64,000 nt of DNA, taken from Proteiniphilum sp. X52. Its GTDB lineage: Bacteria; Bacteroidota; Bacteroidia; Bacteroidales; Dysgonomonadaceae. This document shows positions 1 to 8,739 of the stretch, one piece after another. The position numbers were made by a program, and so were the translations under genes. The notes beneath the pieces were generated by a model. That model had not been told where the DNA came from. It worked only from the letters and a program-made list of their open reading frames with translations, and did no database searches. Location of the stretch: positions 62,001 to 126,000 of the forward strand of contig NZ_RDSD01000012.1 of assembly GCF_003712195.1 (NCBI RefSeq), given 5' to 3'. Every line of letters starts with the position of its first letter. Within the stretch, counting starts at the first letter, position 1.

Positions 1-1
1 A

Positions 2-1111
2 GAAGGAGAATTAGAAGCTGTACAATCTATCAATATTGTGGCGCCTCTTATCTCATGGAGATATGGTAATCTGAAAATTACCGAACTGGTAAAAGATGGA
101 CAGGAGGTGAAAGCAGGAGACACACTCATCGTCTTCGACCCGTCGGAAGTTCTTAAAGGCATTGTCGAGGCGGAGTCGAGTTTGGAAATAGCCAAGGCTG
201 AGTTTGAGAAGATGATCGCTCAGCAGAAATCCGATCTGGAAGAGCTGAGAGCCGGTTATGAGGTGGCGCGAATTTCCCATGAAATATCTAAAATACGATT
301 TGAGTCGGCGGAGTATGAATCGGAGATAAAGAAAAAAGAGATACAACTGAATCTTGATAAGGCAGATATTGCTTTGGAAAGAGCCAAAGAACAGATAGAT
401 AACCGGATAAAAATACAGAGGGAAGAAGTGAAGCAAAAAAATCTTTCCATCATGCAGTTTCAATCCCGGCTTGATGAAGCGCATGAGACACTGAAAAAAT
501 TGTCTGTGGTTACTCCTTCATCCGGAATTGCCATCATCTCGCGGAACTGGAGCAGTAACAATAAATTTCAGATTGGCGATCAATGCTGGGGTGGATTTCC
601 CATTATTCAGCTCCCCGATCTGGCCGTGTTAAAAGCAACGGTCAGGATTAACGAAGTGGATGTGGCCAAAATCAGTAAAGGTCTGAAAGTGGAGATAAAG
701 CCGGACGCATTTTCAGATAGCATCTTCACCGGGACAGTCAACTCAATTGCCAATCTTGCCGTGAACAAAGAGGGATCATCGAAGATAAAAGTATTTCCGG
801 TTGAAATATTGCTGAACGAGTCGGACAAGCACCTGCTCCCCGGCCTTACCGTGAGTTGCAGAATTATCATAGACAAGATCGAGGATGTGCTTTATATTCC
901 CTTGGATGCGGTCAGACCAGAGGGAGATAAGAACTTTGTCTATAAAAAGAGTACAAGAGGTTATGATAAAATAGAAATTGAGACCGGCCAGAATAACACC
1001 GATTACGTGGTCGTTGTCAATGGACTCAAAGAAGGGGATGAAATTGCACTGGTGGATCCCTTTGCAGTAGAACCCGACGAGAAGAAACCGGAAAGCAGTG
1101 AGGCGGGATAA
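2..1111 (+). CDS. Periplasmic adaptor (HlyD/MacA-type membrane fusion protein), 5' end missing
   Basis: The frame is open from base 2, so the true start and the signal peptide lie upstream of the window; the first in-window GTG (38) falls inside the conserved 'E-x-GELEAV' start of the biotinyl-lipoyl half-motif and is not a real start. Order seen: first lipoyl half (KDGQEVKAGDTL), a long charged alpha-helical hairpin (about residues 55-160 of the visible part), second lipoyl half (VVTPSSGIAII), then beta-barrel and membrane-proximal domains. Such proteins bridge an inner-membrane ABC permease to a TolC channel in the periplasm. It heads a run of five same-strand genes and is paralogous to the next gene. 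The substrate cannot be told from sequence. Confidence 0.88.
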   Translation, partial: EGELEAVQSINIVAPLISWRYGNLKITELVKDGQEVKAGDTLIVFDPSEVLKGIVEAESSLEIAKAEFEKMIAQQKSDLEELRAGYEVARISHEISKIRFESAEYESEIKKKEIQLNLDKADIALERAKEQIDNRIKIQREEVKQKNLSIMQFQSRLDEAHETLKKLSVVTPSSGIAIISRNWSSNNKFQIGDQCWGGFPIIQLPDLAVLKATVRINEVDVAKISKGLKVEIKPDAFSDSIFTGTVNSIANLAVNKEGSSKIKVFPVEILLNESDKHLLPGLTVSCRIIIDKIEDVLYIPLDAVRPEGDKNFVYKKSTRGYDKIEIETGQNNTDYVVVVNGLKEGDEIALVDPFAVEPDEKKPESSEAG

Positions 1112-1149
1112 TTGATAATTGTCAATGAATAAAACACTAAAATAATCGT

Positions 1150-2151
1150 ATGAAAAAAAACATTATATATCGGCTTTCGGTGTTTTTCCTGCTGTTGTTT
1201 TCTGTTTCCTGCAAAAAGGGTGTTTGGTCGGAAGGCAATGAAAGACGAACATCGGATGGAAGTACCATTATAGAAACGGGAGAGCTTGCCGCGATCAATT
1301 CCATATCCTTTGTCATACCCAGGTACGGGCGTCATTGGTATCAAATGAAGATCATCGGGCTGCTGAATCATGGAGAAATAGTGAAAAAAGGAGATTCAAT
1401 TGCTCAACTGGATCCTGCGGATATCAATAAATTTATCCTGGATCAGGAGAGTAATCTGGAAACCCAATTGGCCGTGTTGGAAAAATTGTATGTGGAACAG
1501 GAAAACAGGGAACAGGAAAGCGAATCGAGAATCAGAAACGAACTGGCGTCATTCGATTTAAAAAAGATCGAATGGGAAGCATCCCGTTTTGAATCGGAAC
1601 GGTTACGACGGATAAAAAAACTGGAGTTTGACCAGGCAGAGATCAATCTTGAGAAAGAGAAGAGGATCTATGAGTTGAATAAGGTCATCAATGCTAACGA
1701 TTTGAAAATTCAGGAGATCAGGGTCGAACAGATTAGAAAAGAGATAGAAAATGCGAAAGCATTGCTGCCGGCACTCACTTTACGGACACCTGTATCGGGT
1801 GTGTTCCAGATTGAATTGAACCGGCAAAATGTCAATCCTACTCTATACAAAATAGGGGATAATATTTATGCGGGAAATAATTTGGCCAAAGTTCCCGAAC
1901 TGGAGTTTATGAAAGTGAATACCCAGGTGAATGAGACCGACTTTTTAAAAATAGATGTCAACCAAAAAGTGGCAGTTCGTTTAGATGCCTTGCCAAAGGT
2001 GGTGTTTGAAGGTGAAATAGCCTATATCGGGAAGTTATGCAGGTTGAAAGACCAAAAATCCCGTCAAAGAGTTTTTGATGTGGAAGTCAGGATATTAGAG
2101 CCGGATGAGAGATTAAAGCCGGGGATGACAGTGAGTTGTGAATTTTTATAA
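1150..2151 (+). CDS. Second periplasmic adaptor, lipoprotein (HlyD/MacA-type)
   Basis: A 333-residue protein with a lipoprotein signal: a basic start, a hydrophobic core and a lipobox ending SVSC with Cys21 as the likely lipidated residue. It then repeats the architecture of the preceding protein: a GEL-A-I start of the first lipoyl half, NHGEIVKKGDSIAQLDP, a coiled-coil hairpin (about residues 100-205), a second lipoyl half (LRTPVSGVFQI), and a beta-barrel domain ending LKPGMTVSCEF. It stops right after this strand, so the C-terminal membrane-proximal domain present in its paralogue is missing. It lies 38 bp after the first adaptor and 8 bp before the permease, so all are probably one transcript. 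The pair may form a mixed adaptor ring (inference). Confidence 0.87.
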   Translation: MKKNIIYRLSVFFLLLFSVSCKKGVWSEGNERRTSDGSTIIETGELAAINSISFVIPRYGRHWYQMKIIGLLNHGEIVKKGDSIAQLDPADINKFILDQESNLETQLAVLEKLYVEQENREQESESRIRNELASFDLKKIEWEASRFESERLRRIKKLEFDQAEINLEKEKRIYELNKVINANDLKIQEIRVEQIRKEIENAKALLPALTLRTPVSGVFQIELNRQNVNPTLYKIGDNIYAGNNLAKVPELEFMKVNTQVNETDFLKIDVNQKVAVRLDALPKVVFEGEIAYIGKLCRLKDQKSRQRVFDVEVRILEPDERLKPGMTVSCEFL

Positions 2152-2159
2152 AACAGCAT

Positions 2160-3398
2160 ATGCAATACGGTGAAAATATTCGCTTGGCACTTCAGGGACT
2201 GGTCGACCATAAATTTCGCTCTTTCCTGACAATGCTGGGAATCATATTTGGTGTGGCATCGGTGATTACTATGTTATCGATTGGGGAAGGTGCAAAACGC
2301 GAGGCTATTGCCAAATACCAGGATTTGGGGGTAAGTAATATCATCGTCAGGGAAAGATCACTCTCCGATGAAGAGCTGGAAGAGGTGCGGGCTAAATTCT
2401 CCCAGGGTCTTTCCATTCAGGATGCCAATGTCATTGAGGAAATTGTACCGGGAGTGGAAAGGGTCGCGTCGCAGGCAGAAAAAAATACCGAAGTGAAGTT
2501 TGATGACAAATCGGTAAAATCTACCGTGATAGGCATTACCCCCAATTTTCTCAGTTTGATGAATTATAAAGTACAACAAGGCTACTTCATCAATGAAAAA
2601 CATTACAACGAACGATTAAAAGTGTGTGTCCTGGGGGCGGGTGTGGCTGCCAGTTTTTTTAAAGGTGAAGATCCTATCGGTAAGCTGGTAAAGATAGACG
2701 ACCAATGGTTAGAAGTGATTGGCGTACTGGCATCGAAAAGTCTTTTTACTGAAACCGTGGGTGAACTGGCTGCAAGGGATCTCAATACGGATGTCTATGT
2801 GCCGTTATCTTTGTTCCTGAACCGTTTTACACGGGATAATATCCTCTCCAGCGAAATACAGCAGATCACGGTTCAGATCAATCATTCGGATAAATTGATC
2901 GAGGCTTCCAAAATTATTGATGAGATATTAAAGAGACATCACTTTAATAATGACGATTACAGTATTGTGATCCCTTACGAGCTTCTTAAACAGGAGGAAA
3001 AAGAACGGCAGATCTATAACTTCCTTTTGGGAGCCATTGCCGCCATATCGTTATTGGTAGGAGGCATAGGTATCATGAACATCATGCTGGCAACTGTGAT
3101 GGAGCGCACACGCGAGATAGGGATCCGAAGGTCGGTAGGAGCCCGGAAGATCGATATCATGAGCCAGTTTGTCACCGAATCGGTGGCAATCAGTATTACC
3201 GGTGGATTGATAGGTGTGCTGATCGGTGTGGTGTTGTCGTTGATCGTTACCCTGTTTACGGATATAACCACCTTTATCAAACCCTACTCCGTTTTTATCG
3301 CATTCTCCTTTTCGGTAATCGTGGGGGTGAGTTTTGGCTATCTGCCGGCAAAGAACGCCGCCAATTTGAAACCGGTAGACTCTATCCGTTACGAATAA
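2160..3398 (+). CDS. ABC transporter permease, MacB/FtsX family
   Basis: A 412-residue inner-membrane protein with the MacB layout: a first transmembrane helix near residues 18-40 (LTMLGIIFGVASVITMLSIG), a periplasmic core domain (MacB_PCD, about 45-275), then three C-terminal helices forming the FtsX domain. The typical RTREIGIRRSVGARKIDI cytoplasmic loop is present between helices 2 and 3. Unlike E. coli MacB, the ATPase is a separate gene just downstream. MacB-type permeases work by mechanotransmission, pushing periplasmic substrate into a TolC channel rather than moving it across the inner membrane. The neighbouring adaptors, ATPase and TolC gene support a complete tripartite pump; the cargo is unknown. 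Confidence 0.93.
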   Translation: MQYGENIRLALQGLVDHKFRSFLTMLGIIFGVASVITMLSIGEGAKREAIAKYQDLGVSNIIVRERSLSDEELEEVRAKFSQGLSIQDANVIEEIVPGVERVASQAEKNTEVKFDDKSVKSTVIGITPNFLSLMNYKVQQGYFINEKHYNERLKVCVLGAGVAASFFKGEDPIGKLVKIDDQWLEVIGVLASKSLFTETVGELAARDLNTDVYVPLSLFLNRFTRDNILSSEIQQITVQINHSDKLIEASKIIDEILKRHHFNNDDYSIVIPYELLKQEEKERQIYNFLLGAIAAISLLVGGIGIMNIMLATVMERTREIGIRRSVGARKIDIMSQFVTESVAISITGGLIGVLIGVVLSLIVTLFTDITTFIKPYSVFIAFSFSVIVGVSFGYLPAKNAANLKPVDSIRYE

Positions 3399-3409
3399 AA
3401 TAAAATGAT

Positions 3410-4108
3410 ATGTTGATAGAAATAAAAAACCTGAAGAAGAGTTATTCCCTCGGAGAAAATGAAATCCCGGTCATACACGGTATCAACCTCCATATCGAAA
3501 AAAACGAATATGTGGCGATCATGGGGCCTTCCGGTTCGGGTAAGTCGACATTAATGAATATCCTCGGCTGCTTGGATACCGCATCGAGCGGGCATTACTA
3601 TCTGAACAATATTGATGTGAATACTTTGGATGATGATGCCCTTTCGCTTACCAGAAACAGGGAAATAGGTTTTATTTTTCAGAATTTTAATCTGCTGCCC
3701 CGGTTGAATGCCATTCAGAATGTGGAATTGCCGTTAGTTTACGCGGGAATACCGGGTATTGAGCGCCGGGAAAAGGCGTTGAAAGCTTTGGAAAGGGTAG
3801 GGTTGTCTGACCGGTTGCACCATAAACCTTCGGAATTGAGTGGCGGACAGCGGCAGAGAGTAGCTATCGCCAGGGCTCTGGTAACCAACCCCGGGATATT
3901 GTTGGCCGATGAGCCGACCGGGGCGCTCGATTCTATCACCGGGGTAGAGATCATGAGGCTGTTCGATGAATTGCACAAAGAAGGAAACACCATTATTTTA
4001 ATCACGCATGAACAGGAAATAGCAAACTATGCCCATCGGAATATTTATCTGAAAGACGGGATGATCCATTCCGATCAGCCGAATATTAAAAGGAAAGAGT
4101 TAAGTTGA
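3410..4108 (+). CDS. ABC transporter ATP-binding protein, MacB/LolD type
   Basis: A 232-residue ATPase with every catalytic motif: Walker [10 protein letters not shown] (about residues 39-47), the Q-loop in FIFQNFNLL, signature [15 protein letters not shown], Walker [13 protein letters not shown] and the H-loop ITHEQ. It belongs to the MacB/LolD/FtsE subgroup, which pairs with FtsX-domain permeases, matching the gene 11 bp upstream. It provides the energy for the tripartite exporter encoded here. Confidence 0.95.
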   Translation: MLIEIKNLKKSYSLGENEIPVIHGINLHIEKNEYVAIMGPSGSGKSTLMNILGCLDTASSGHYYLNNIDVNTLDDDALSLTRNREIGFIFQNFNLLPRLNAIQNVELPLVYAGIPGIERREKALKALERVGLSDRLHHKPSELSGGQRQRVAIARALVTNPGILLADEPTGALDSITGVEIMRLFDELHKEGNTIILITHEQEIANYAHRNIYLKDGMIHSDQPNIKRKELS

Positions 4109-4114
4109 TGATTA

Positions 4115-4155
4115 GAACTTGGAACTTAAAACTTGGAACTTGGAACTGAGAACTT
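4115..4155 (+). repeat. Heptanucleotide tandem repeat, GAACTTR x about 6
   Basis: The spacer between the ATPase and TolC genes begins with six 7-bp units (GAACTTG, GAACTTA, AAACTTG, GAACTTG, GAACTGA, GAACTT), then a run of TTTTCAC-like units up to about 4182. The same 7-bp unit occurs seven times at 35781-35828, so this is a dispersed microsatellite family and not chance composition. Confidence 0.8.
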
Positions 4156-4205
4156 TTCACTTTTCATTTTTCACTTTTCACTAATTCCCAAATCAATAGG
4201 ATCTT

Positions 4206-5690
4206 ATGAGAAAATTGTTTTTAATCTGTACATATTTGTGTGTCTCTTCACTCTTATTGCATAGCCAGTCGGTGCATATCCTTACTTTGGAAGAAAGTAT
4301 CGAGATTGCGAAGAGCAAAAGTTACAGTATGTTGAAATTAGGAGAAGACCTTAAAATTGCCGAATATAATTTGAAGTCCGCTACCAGCCGGTTGAAGACG
4401 CATATTGATATGACCATTGGAGCTCCTCAATACACTGAAACTATTGAAAGCTGGAAAGATACCACCGGTATTACCTTTTATTATCCTGTGAAAGAGCTAG
4501 GGTATTCCACCATATTGACGATCAACCAGCCTTTGCCGACAGATGGTAATATATTTATTCAGAATATGTTATCGAGTGGGGAAAATTTAAATAGCAATTT
4601 TCGTTCTTCCCGCCTGCGCTCCCGTATTGGATTTAGTCAGCCGCTTCATTCTTTCTACGCCTACAATAATATCCGGTCGACACTGAAAAGAGCGGAACTT
4701 GATTACGAGCGCTCCAGCAAACAGTATAAAAGGGAAGAATTGAATCTTGTATATCAGGTAAGTAGCGCATATTATAATTTATTGTCGCTCCAAAGAAGTA
4801 CCGAGATCGCCCATCTCGACCTGGAAAGGCAGATGGATGCGCATGAAATATCGAAGAATAAATATGCTGCCGGATTGATACGTGAAGTAGATGCTTTACA
4901 GATGGAGGTCGATTTGGCCGAAGCGCAAAATAATCACGATATTGCGGTTTTAAATGAAGTGTCTGCCAGAAACTCCTTCAAAGAATTGTTAGGGTTGAAT
5001 TTGGATGATAGCGTGACATTGCACAACGAGTTAAACTATCAGATTATAATAATCGATCCAGAGAAGGCTATTGAGATGGCACTCAAAAACAGGTTGGAGG
5101 TCAGAGAGCAGGAGATACAGATAGAATTGCAGAAGTTGAACATAAAGCAGCAGAAATCAAACGGAATGATCAGAGGGAGTATCGACGCTTATTTCGAAAG
5201 GGCCGGTATAGATCAGCAAACCGATATTGGTCTTTTCCCTTCCATTCGAAATTCATACAGAAACCTGATAGATAGAAATTCCAGTTATGGTGTGGGGTTG
5301 ACCATTACAATACCCATCCTCGATTGGGGAGAAAACAGGGCTTTGGTAAGAGCTTCCGAATCTCGGTTAAAACAATACAATTATCGGAAAGAAGAGGTTG
5401 AAAGGGAAATCGAGACCGAAGTGAAAAATCTTATAGCCAGCATCAACAGCAATTTAAAAAGATTGCAGGTGCTGGAAAAAAACGTGTTGGTTGCCGAAAA
5501 GAGTTTTGAGATAACGCGCCAACGGTTTTCTGACGGTGACATTGACAGTCAGGCGTTGGCCTTGGAGAGGAATCGTCTGAACAATGCTTATACATCCCAC
5601 CTGAGAGCGTATATCAATTATCAACTCTCGTTGGCTGATCTGATGAGGAAAACCTTTTATGATTTCCAGAATCAGTGGGAAGTAGACTAG
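4206..5690 (+). CDS. TolC-family outer membrane efflux protein
   Basis: A 494-residue protein with an N-terminal signal peptide (hydrophobic stretch about residues 4-20, cleavage near HSQS). Two OEP-type halves are visible, each rich in long amphipathic helices with heptad spacing, as expected for the alpha-barrel that spans the periplasm (for example KYAAGLIREVDALQMEVDLAEAQNN and QRFSDGDIDSQALALERNRLNNA, written here only to name the regions at about 220-245 and 440-465). The GxxxxxDxLQMEVDLAEA pattern is the usual TolC family signature. It is the last gene of the export operon; its stop is only 4 bp from the end of the convergent hemW. Confidence 0.92.
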   Translation: MRKLFLICTYLCVSSLLLHSQSVHILTLEESIEIAKSKSYSMLKLGEDLKIAEYNLKSATSRLKTHIDMTIGAPQYTETIESWKDTTGITFYYPVKELGYSTILTINQPLPTDGNIFIQNMLSSGENLNSNFRSSRLRSRIGFSQPLHSFYAYNNIRSTLKRAELDYERSSKQYKREELNLVYQVSSAYYNLLSLQRSTEIAHLDLERQMDAHEISKNKYAAGLIREVDALQMEVDLAEAQNNHDIAVLNEVSARNSFKELLGLNLDDSVTLHNELNYQIIIIDPEKAIEMALKNRLEVREQEIQIELQKLNIKQQKSNGMIRGSIDAYFERAGIDQQTDIGLFPSIRNSYRNLIDRNSSYGVGLTITIPILDWGENRALVRASESRLKQYNYRKEEVEREIETEVKNLIASINSNLKRLQVLEKNVLVAEKSFEITRQRFSDGDIDSQALALERNRLNNAYTSHLRAYINYQLSLADLMRKTFYDFQNQWEVD

Positions 5691-5694
5691 TCAC

Positions 5695-6822
5695 TTAACC
5701 GACCCACATCAGGTCGCTCATGATACCGTCGGAGATAAAGATACCGTCGCGGGTCAGTTTCAACCTGTCGTCTTCGGTCTTCAGCAGATTCCTGTCCAGG
5801 TGCTTTCGCGCATTTTGGAGGCAGTAACGGTAAAATTCATCACCAAAGCGGGTCATAAGTTCCCTAAGATCGAGTCCCCACATAGTACGCAGACCTGTGA
5901 GCACGGTTTCATTGTATTTTTCACCGAGGCTCAGATATTCTGTTTCACGGTGCAATATGCCCGATTCCATACCCCTGATATAGCGGGTAAGTGAGGCCAC
6001 ATTCACGGAACGGTTGTCTCCATCGAAGGAATGGGCTGCAGGACCCAAACCCAGGTATTTCTCGTTCTTCCAATAAGAACTGTTATGTCGGGAAAAGTAA
6101 CCCTCTTTCCCAAACGCCGAAATTTCATAGTGGATGTATCCATGCGAGGTGAGCTGCTCAATCAGCATGGTGAACAAGGTGGTGCTGACCTCTTCACCTA
6201 TCGGTTTTATCCTGCCGGCTTGTAAAAGCCTGTGCATTTTTGTTTTCTCTTCATAGATGAGATGGTAAGAGGAGATATGAGGTATATCGAGGGCAATGGC
6301 CTGTGCCAGATTATACTGCCAAATCTCCTCTGTCTGTCGCGGTAAACCATACATCAGGTCGATGCTTATATTCCCGAAACCATGTTGCTGGCATCTCTTC
6401 ACCGTGTCGATGGCTTGCTGCGCTGAGTGGCGCCGGCTCAGGAATGTCAGCTCTTCGTCGTCAAAACTCTGTATGCCGATGCTGAGGCGGTTGACAGGTA
6501 ATTGGGAGAGCATCTCCACATACGCCTCCGAAAGATCGTCGGGGTTTGCTTCCACCGTGATCTCCGCATCCGGCGCAATGGAGAAGTGGTGGTGTAGGGT
6601 ATCGAATATCCTGTCGAAATGTTCCTGCCGGAGCCGTGAAGGGGTTCCACCGCCAAAGTAAACGGTCTTCACCTGTTCCCGAATCTCATCTTTTCTTATC
6701 CTGGCTTCGGCACAGAGCGCGTCGACGAAAGCATCCATCTGCGTTTCGTTGGTACCGGTGTAAAAATCACAGTAAGTACACCGGGTTTTACAAAAAGGAA
6801 TATGGATATATATGCCCGCCAC
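5695..6822 (-). CDS. hemW: Radical SAM heme chaperone HemW
   Basis: A 375-residue protein that opens with YIHIPFCKTRCTYCDF, the CxxxCxxC iron-sulfur motif of radical SAM enzymes with the extra Cys-Asp-Phe typical of HemN/HemW, followed by YFGGGTPS and EANPDDLS for S-adenosylmethionine binding and a C-terminal HemN-like domain. HemW proteins lack coproporphyrinogen oxidase activity and hand heme to respiratory enzymes; the length (about 375, not about 455) fits HemW and not HemN. It lies 30 bp downstream of the glycerophosphodiesterase gene and probably shares its promoter. Many genomes label this family 'coproporphyrinogen III oxidase', which is likely wrong here. Confidence 0.93.
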   Translation of the reverse strand: MAGIYIHIPFCKTRCTYCDFYTGTNETQMDAFVDALCAEARIRKDEIREQVKTVYFGGGTPSRLRQEHFDRIFDTLHHHFSIAPDAEITVEANPDDLSEAYVEMLSQLPVNRLSIGIQSFDDEELTFLSRRHSAQQAIDTVKRCQQHGFGNISIDLMYGLPRQTEEIWQYNLAQAIALDIPHISSYHLIYEEKTKMHRLLQAGRIKPIGEEVSTTLFTMLIEQLTSHGYIHYEISAFGKEGYFSRHNSSYWKNEKYLGLGPAAHSFDGDNRSVNVASLTRYIRGMESGILHRETEYLSLGEKYNETVLTGLRTMWGLDLRELMTRFGDEFYRYCLQNARKHLDRNLLKTEDDRLKLTRDGIFISDGIMSDLMWVG

Positions 6823-6852
6823 TTTTTTACACTTTCGCAGTCCGTTTCTGAA

Positions 6853-7629
6853 TCATTGTGCCTGTAGTATCTCTTTTACCAGCAAAGGTTCATCGGTGGT
6901 GATATAATCTACTTTCAGGTCGATGATCTTTTGGATATCTTCTGGTTTGTTCACCGTCCATACATTTACTTTTTGCCCCAACGCGTGAGCTTCCTTCACC
7001 CATTCCGGTTTTTGATACAACACGTTGAAGTGATAGTCGAATCCGCTCAGCCCCATTTTGGCAAGCACACGGGGTGACAAATCACCATTGAGATAATAGA
7101 CCGGCGCGTCCGGATCGAGTTTCCTGACCTGCTGTACAAAATTTATTCCGAAAGAAATATATTCCACCCTGTCCTGCAGTCCGCGTTCATGTACCATTTC
7201 GATCACTTTCTTCGCCAAATCGTCCTCCCTCTCTTTTGATCTGTGCGTTTTCAACTCAATGATCAGTTTGGTGTGCTTGCATTGGGAGAAAGCGTTCAGG
7301 TATTCTTCCATTGTCGGGAGTGGTTCTCCGTTGGCAAGTTTTACCCTTCTGAGCGTGGCAGCCGGTGTGTCCTGCACAATCAGCTTTTTTCCTTCCAGAG
7401 TGACATCCGCATCATGATTTACCACCGGAATACCATCGGAAGAGAGCCATATATCCACCTCAGAGCCATATACCCGGATGGAATCGGCTTTTATCAGGGC
7501 TGCAATGGAGTTCTGTGCCGAACCGTCGGTCTTCCAGTAACCGCGGTGGGCGATAATCTCAGTTTGTGACCAGCCATAAACGGCAATAAATAAGATAAAT
7601 GAGAGACTTAGAGAAATTCTTTTGTTCAT
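6853..7629 (-). CDS. Secreted glycerophosphodiester phosphodiesterase
   Basis: A 258-residue protein with a cleavable signal peptide (hydrophobic about residues 7-20, cleavage after YGWSQ). The GDPD fold motifs are present: IIAHRGYW (catalytic HR), EVDIWLSSDG with the metal-binding Glu/Asp, and PVVNHD with the second catalytic His. The enzyme hydrolyses deacylated phospholipid headgroup diesters to glycerol-3-phosphate and an alcohol, probably in the periplasm. It is shorter than E. coli GlpQ, like many Bacteroidetes GDPDs. A TATATTTG promoter element lies 30 bp upstream of the start. Confidence 0.92.
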   Translation of the reverse strand: MNKRISLSLSFILFIAVYGWSQTEIIAHRGYWKTDGSAQNSIAALIKADSIRVYGSEVDIWLSSDGIPVVNHDADVTLEGKKLIVQDTPAATLRRVKLANGEPLPTMEEYLNAFSQCKHTKLIIELKTHRSKEREDDLAKKVIEMVHERGLQDRVEYISFGINFVQQVRKLDPDAPVYYLNGDLSPRVLAKMGLSGFDYHFNVLYQKPEWVKEAHALGQKVNVWTVNKPEDIQKIIDLKVDYITTDEPLLVKEILQAQ

Positions 7630-7658
7630 ACCGGTAATTGTTTGTAATAATATTAAAA

Positions 7659-7666
7659 CAAATATA
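7659..7666 (-). promoter_or_regulatory. Promoter -7 element (TATATTTG) of GDPD-hemW
   Basis: On the minus strand this is a perfect TAnnTTTG box; the start codon is about 30 bp downstream, giving a leader of about 24 nt. The only TTTG upstream (7681-7684) has a spacer of 14 bp, too short for a proper -33 element, so the promoter may be weak or need an activator. Confidence 0.55.
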
Positions 7667-8012
7667 CATTATTAAATTCACAAATTTATCACATTTCCGC
7701 GAATTTGGAGAATCACAGATCTATTTTAGCTGAGAAGCCCCGGCTCTAAAACAACCTTTATTCCTTACCCTTGATGTTTTGCTCTTGAGGGAGAGGAATG
7801 TTATTCAATAGAAGCTCTTTTTATTCTTATTAACGACATAGAGGGCATTCTATGCAGGGCAAAAAGAGGATGATTAAAAAAAGAAGAAGTATGCAATCAT
7901 TATTCGAAATAAATCCCTCTTCTTTATTTTGTTGAATATTAGTGTTGTATGCGGCGATTCTATTTTTTATTCTTATAAATAGGGATTTCGATTAAAAATT
8001 GACACATTTTTA

Positions 8013-8044
8013 TTTGCATGGGTTGATTGATATATTTATCTTTG
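8013..8044 (+). promoter_or_regulatory. Consensus Bacteroidetes promoter upstream of susC
   Basis: TTTG at 8013-8016, a 20-bp spacer, and TATCTTTG at 8037-8044 match the Bacteroides sigma-ABfr consensus exactly. The expected transcript start is near 8050, which would give susC an unusually long leader of about 690 nt unless a second promoter lies closer. Confidence 0.65.
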
Positions 8045-8135
8045 TTTTAATTAAAAATGTGAATTTGCGCCAAAGGTAAAACAAAATGAGTAATAGCGTG
8101 AAAATATCAGCCTCTTTTCCTTTTGCTTCCAGTAT

Positions 8136-8185
8136 GTTAACTAATGTTAACCAATGGGGGGGGCATTTTACACTATTTAACCAAT
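8136..8185 (+). repeat. Phased GTTAAC-AAT direct repeats plus G8 tract
   Basis: Three near-identical motifs, GTTAACTAATG (8136), GTTAACCAATG (8146) and TTTAACCAAT (8176), start 10 and 30 bp apart, so all face the same side of the helix. A run of eight G residues (8156-8163) lies between the second and third. This could be a multi-site operator for a regulator of the SusC/SusD genes; no regulator gene is adjacent. Confidence 0.5.
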
Positions 8186-8739
8186 TTGAAAAAATTTTTA
8201 AATCGTCACCTTGTGGTTTAAAGTCAACAAATCCAACTCCTTCTTCTTTCTTCGAGATGGCGAGAGCCAGGTTGTTTCATTTCCGGTTTGTTATCGGTTA
8301 TAGATACCATTCGCATATTCCCCCAAAAAAGAGGATTATTCTATTTTCATCAAGCTCCGTAAATATTCCGGGACATTCATGGGATGTTCCGGATAATAGC
8401 ATATTGCCGTGATTCAAAGGAATGCGGCAGGTGTTTGTCATGTCTCCGCTTATCCGCTGTTCTGTTTAGAAAAACTGTTCGGAACAAGTTTTATAAAACT
8501 GTCTATTACTTATCTAATTTTTAAAATTATGCATAGAAAGCATTTGATCTACTTGTTTATCAATAAACCAACTTAAAACCGATTGGCTGGTTCATCCTCT
8601 GTTCCACAGGTAATCCTGGTGTATTGTCCGGTTTTGTGGGGAAGGGAGAATCCGCGGAATGAATCTTAAGGCAAAACTATTTTGGCTGGCACCGAATCAA
8701 ATACGCATTTTAAAATATTAATTCAAACAACATGAAAGT

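Larger units (their letters stand above)
7630..8739. other. 1.1 kb regulatory region between GDPD and susC, no supported gene
   Basis: This divergent spacer is AT-rich and shows no convincing gene. It holds the minus-strand promoter of GDPD (7659-7666), a consensus plus-strand promoter (8013-8044), three phased GTTAACNAAT repeats with a G8 tract (8136-8185), and about 550 further bases before susC where I see no clear promoter. A 108-codon open frame at 8086-8412 lacks recognisable features and is not called. Confidence 0.6.

Noticed and set aside
7861-7935. AAAGAAGA...TCTTCTTT inverted repeat upstream of susC
   Set aside because: AT-rich 8-bp stem with a loop over 30 nt; likely chance in a purine/pyrimidine-biased stretch.
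8086-8412. 108-codon open frame in the susC leader
   Set aside because: No signal, domain or conserved motif, Ser/Pro/Phe-rich composition typical of chance translation, and it overlaps the phased repeats and G8 tract.
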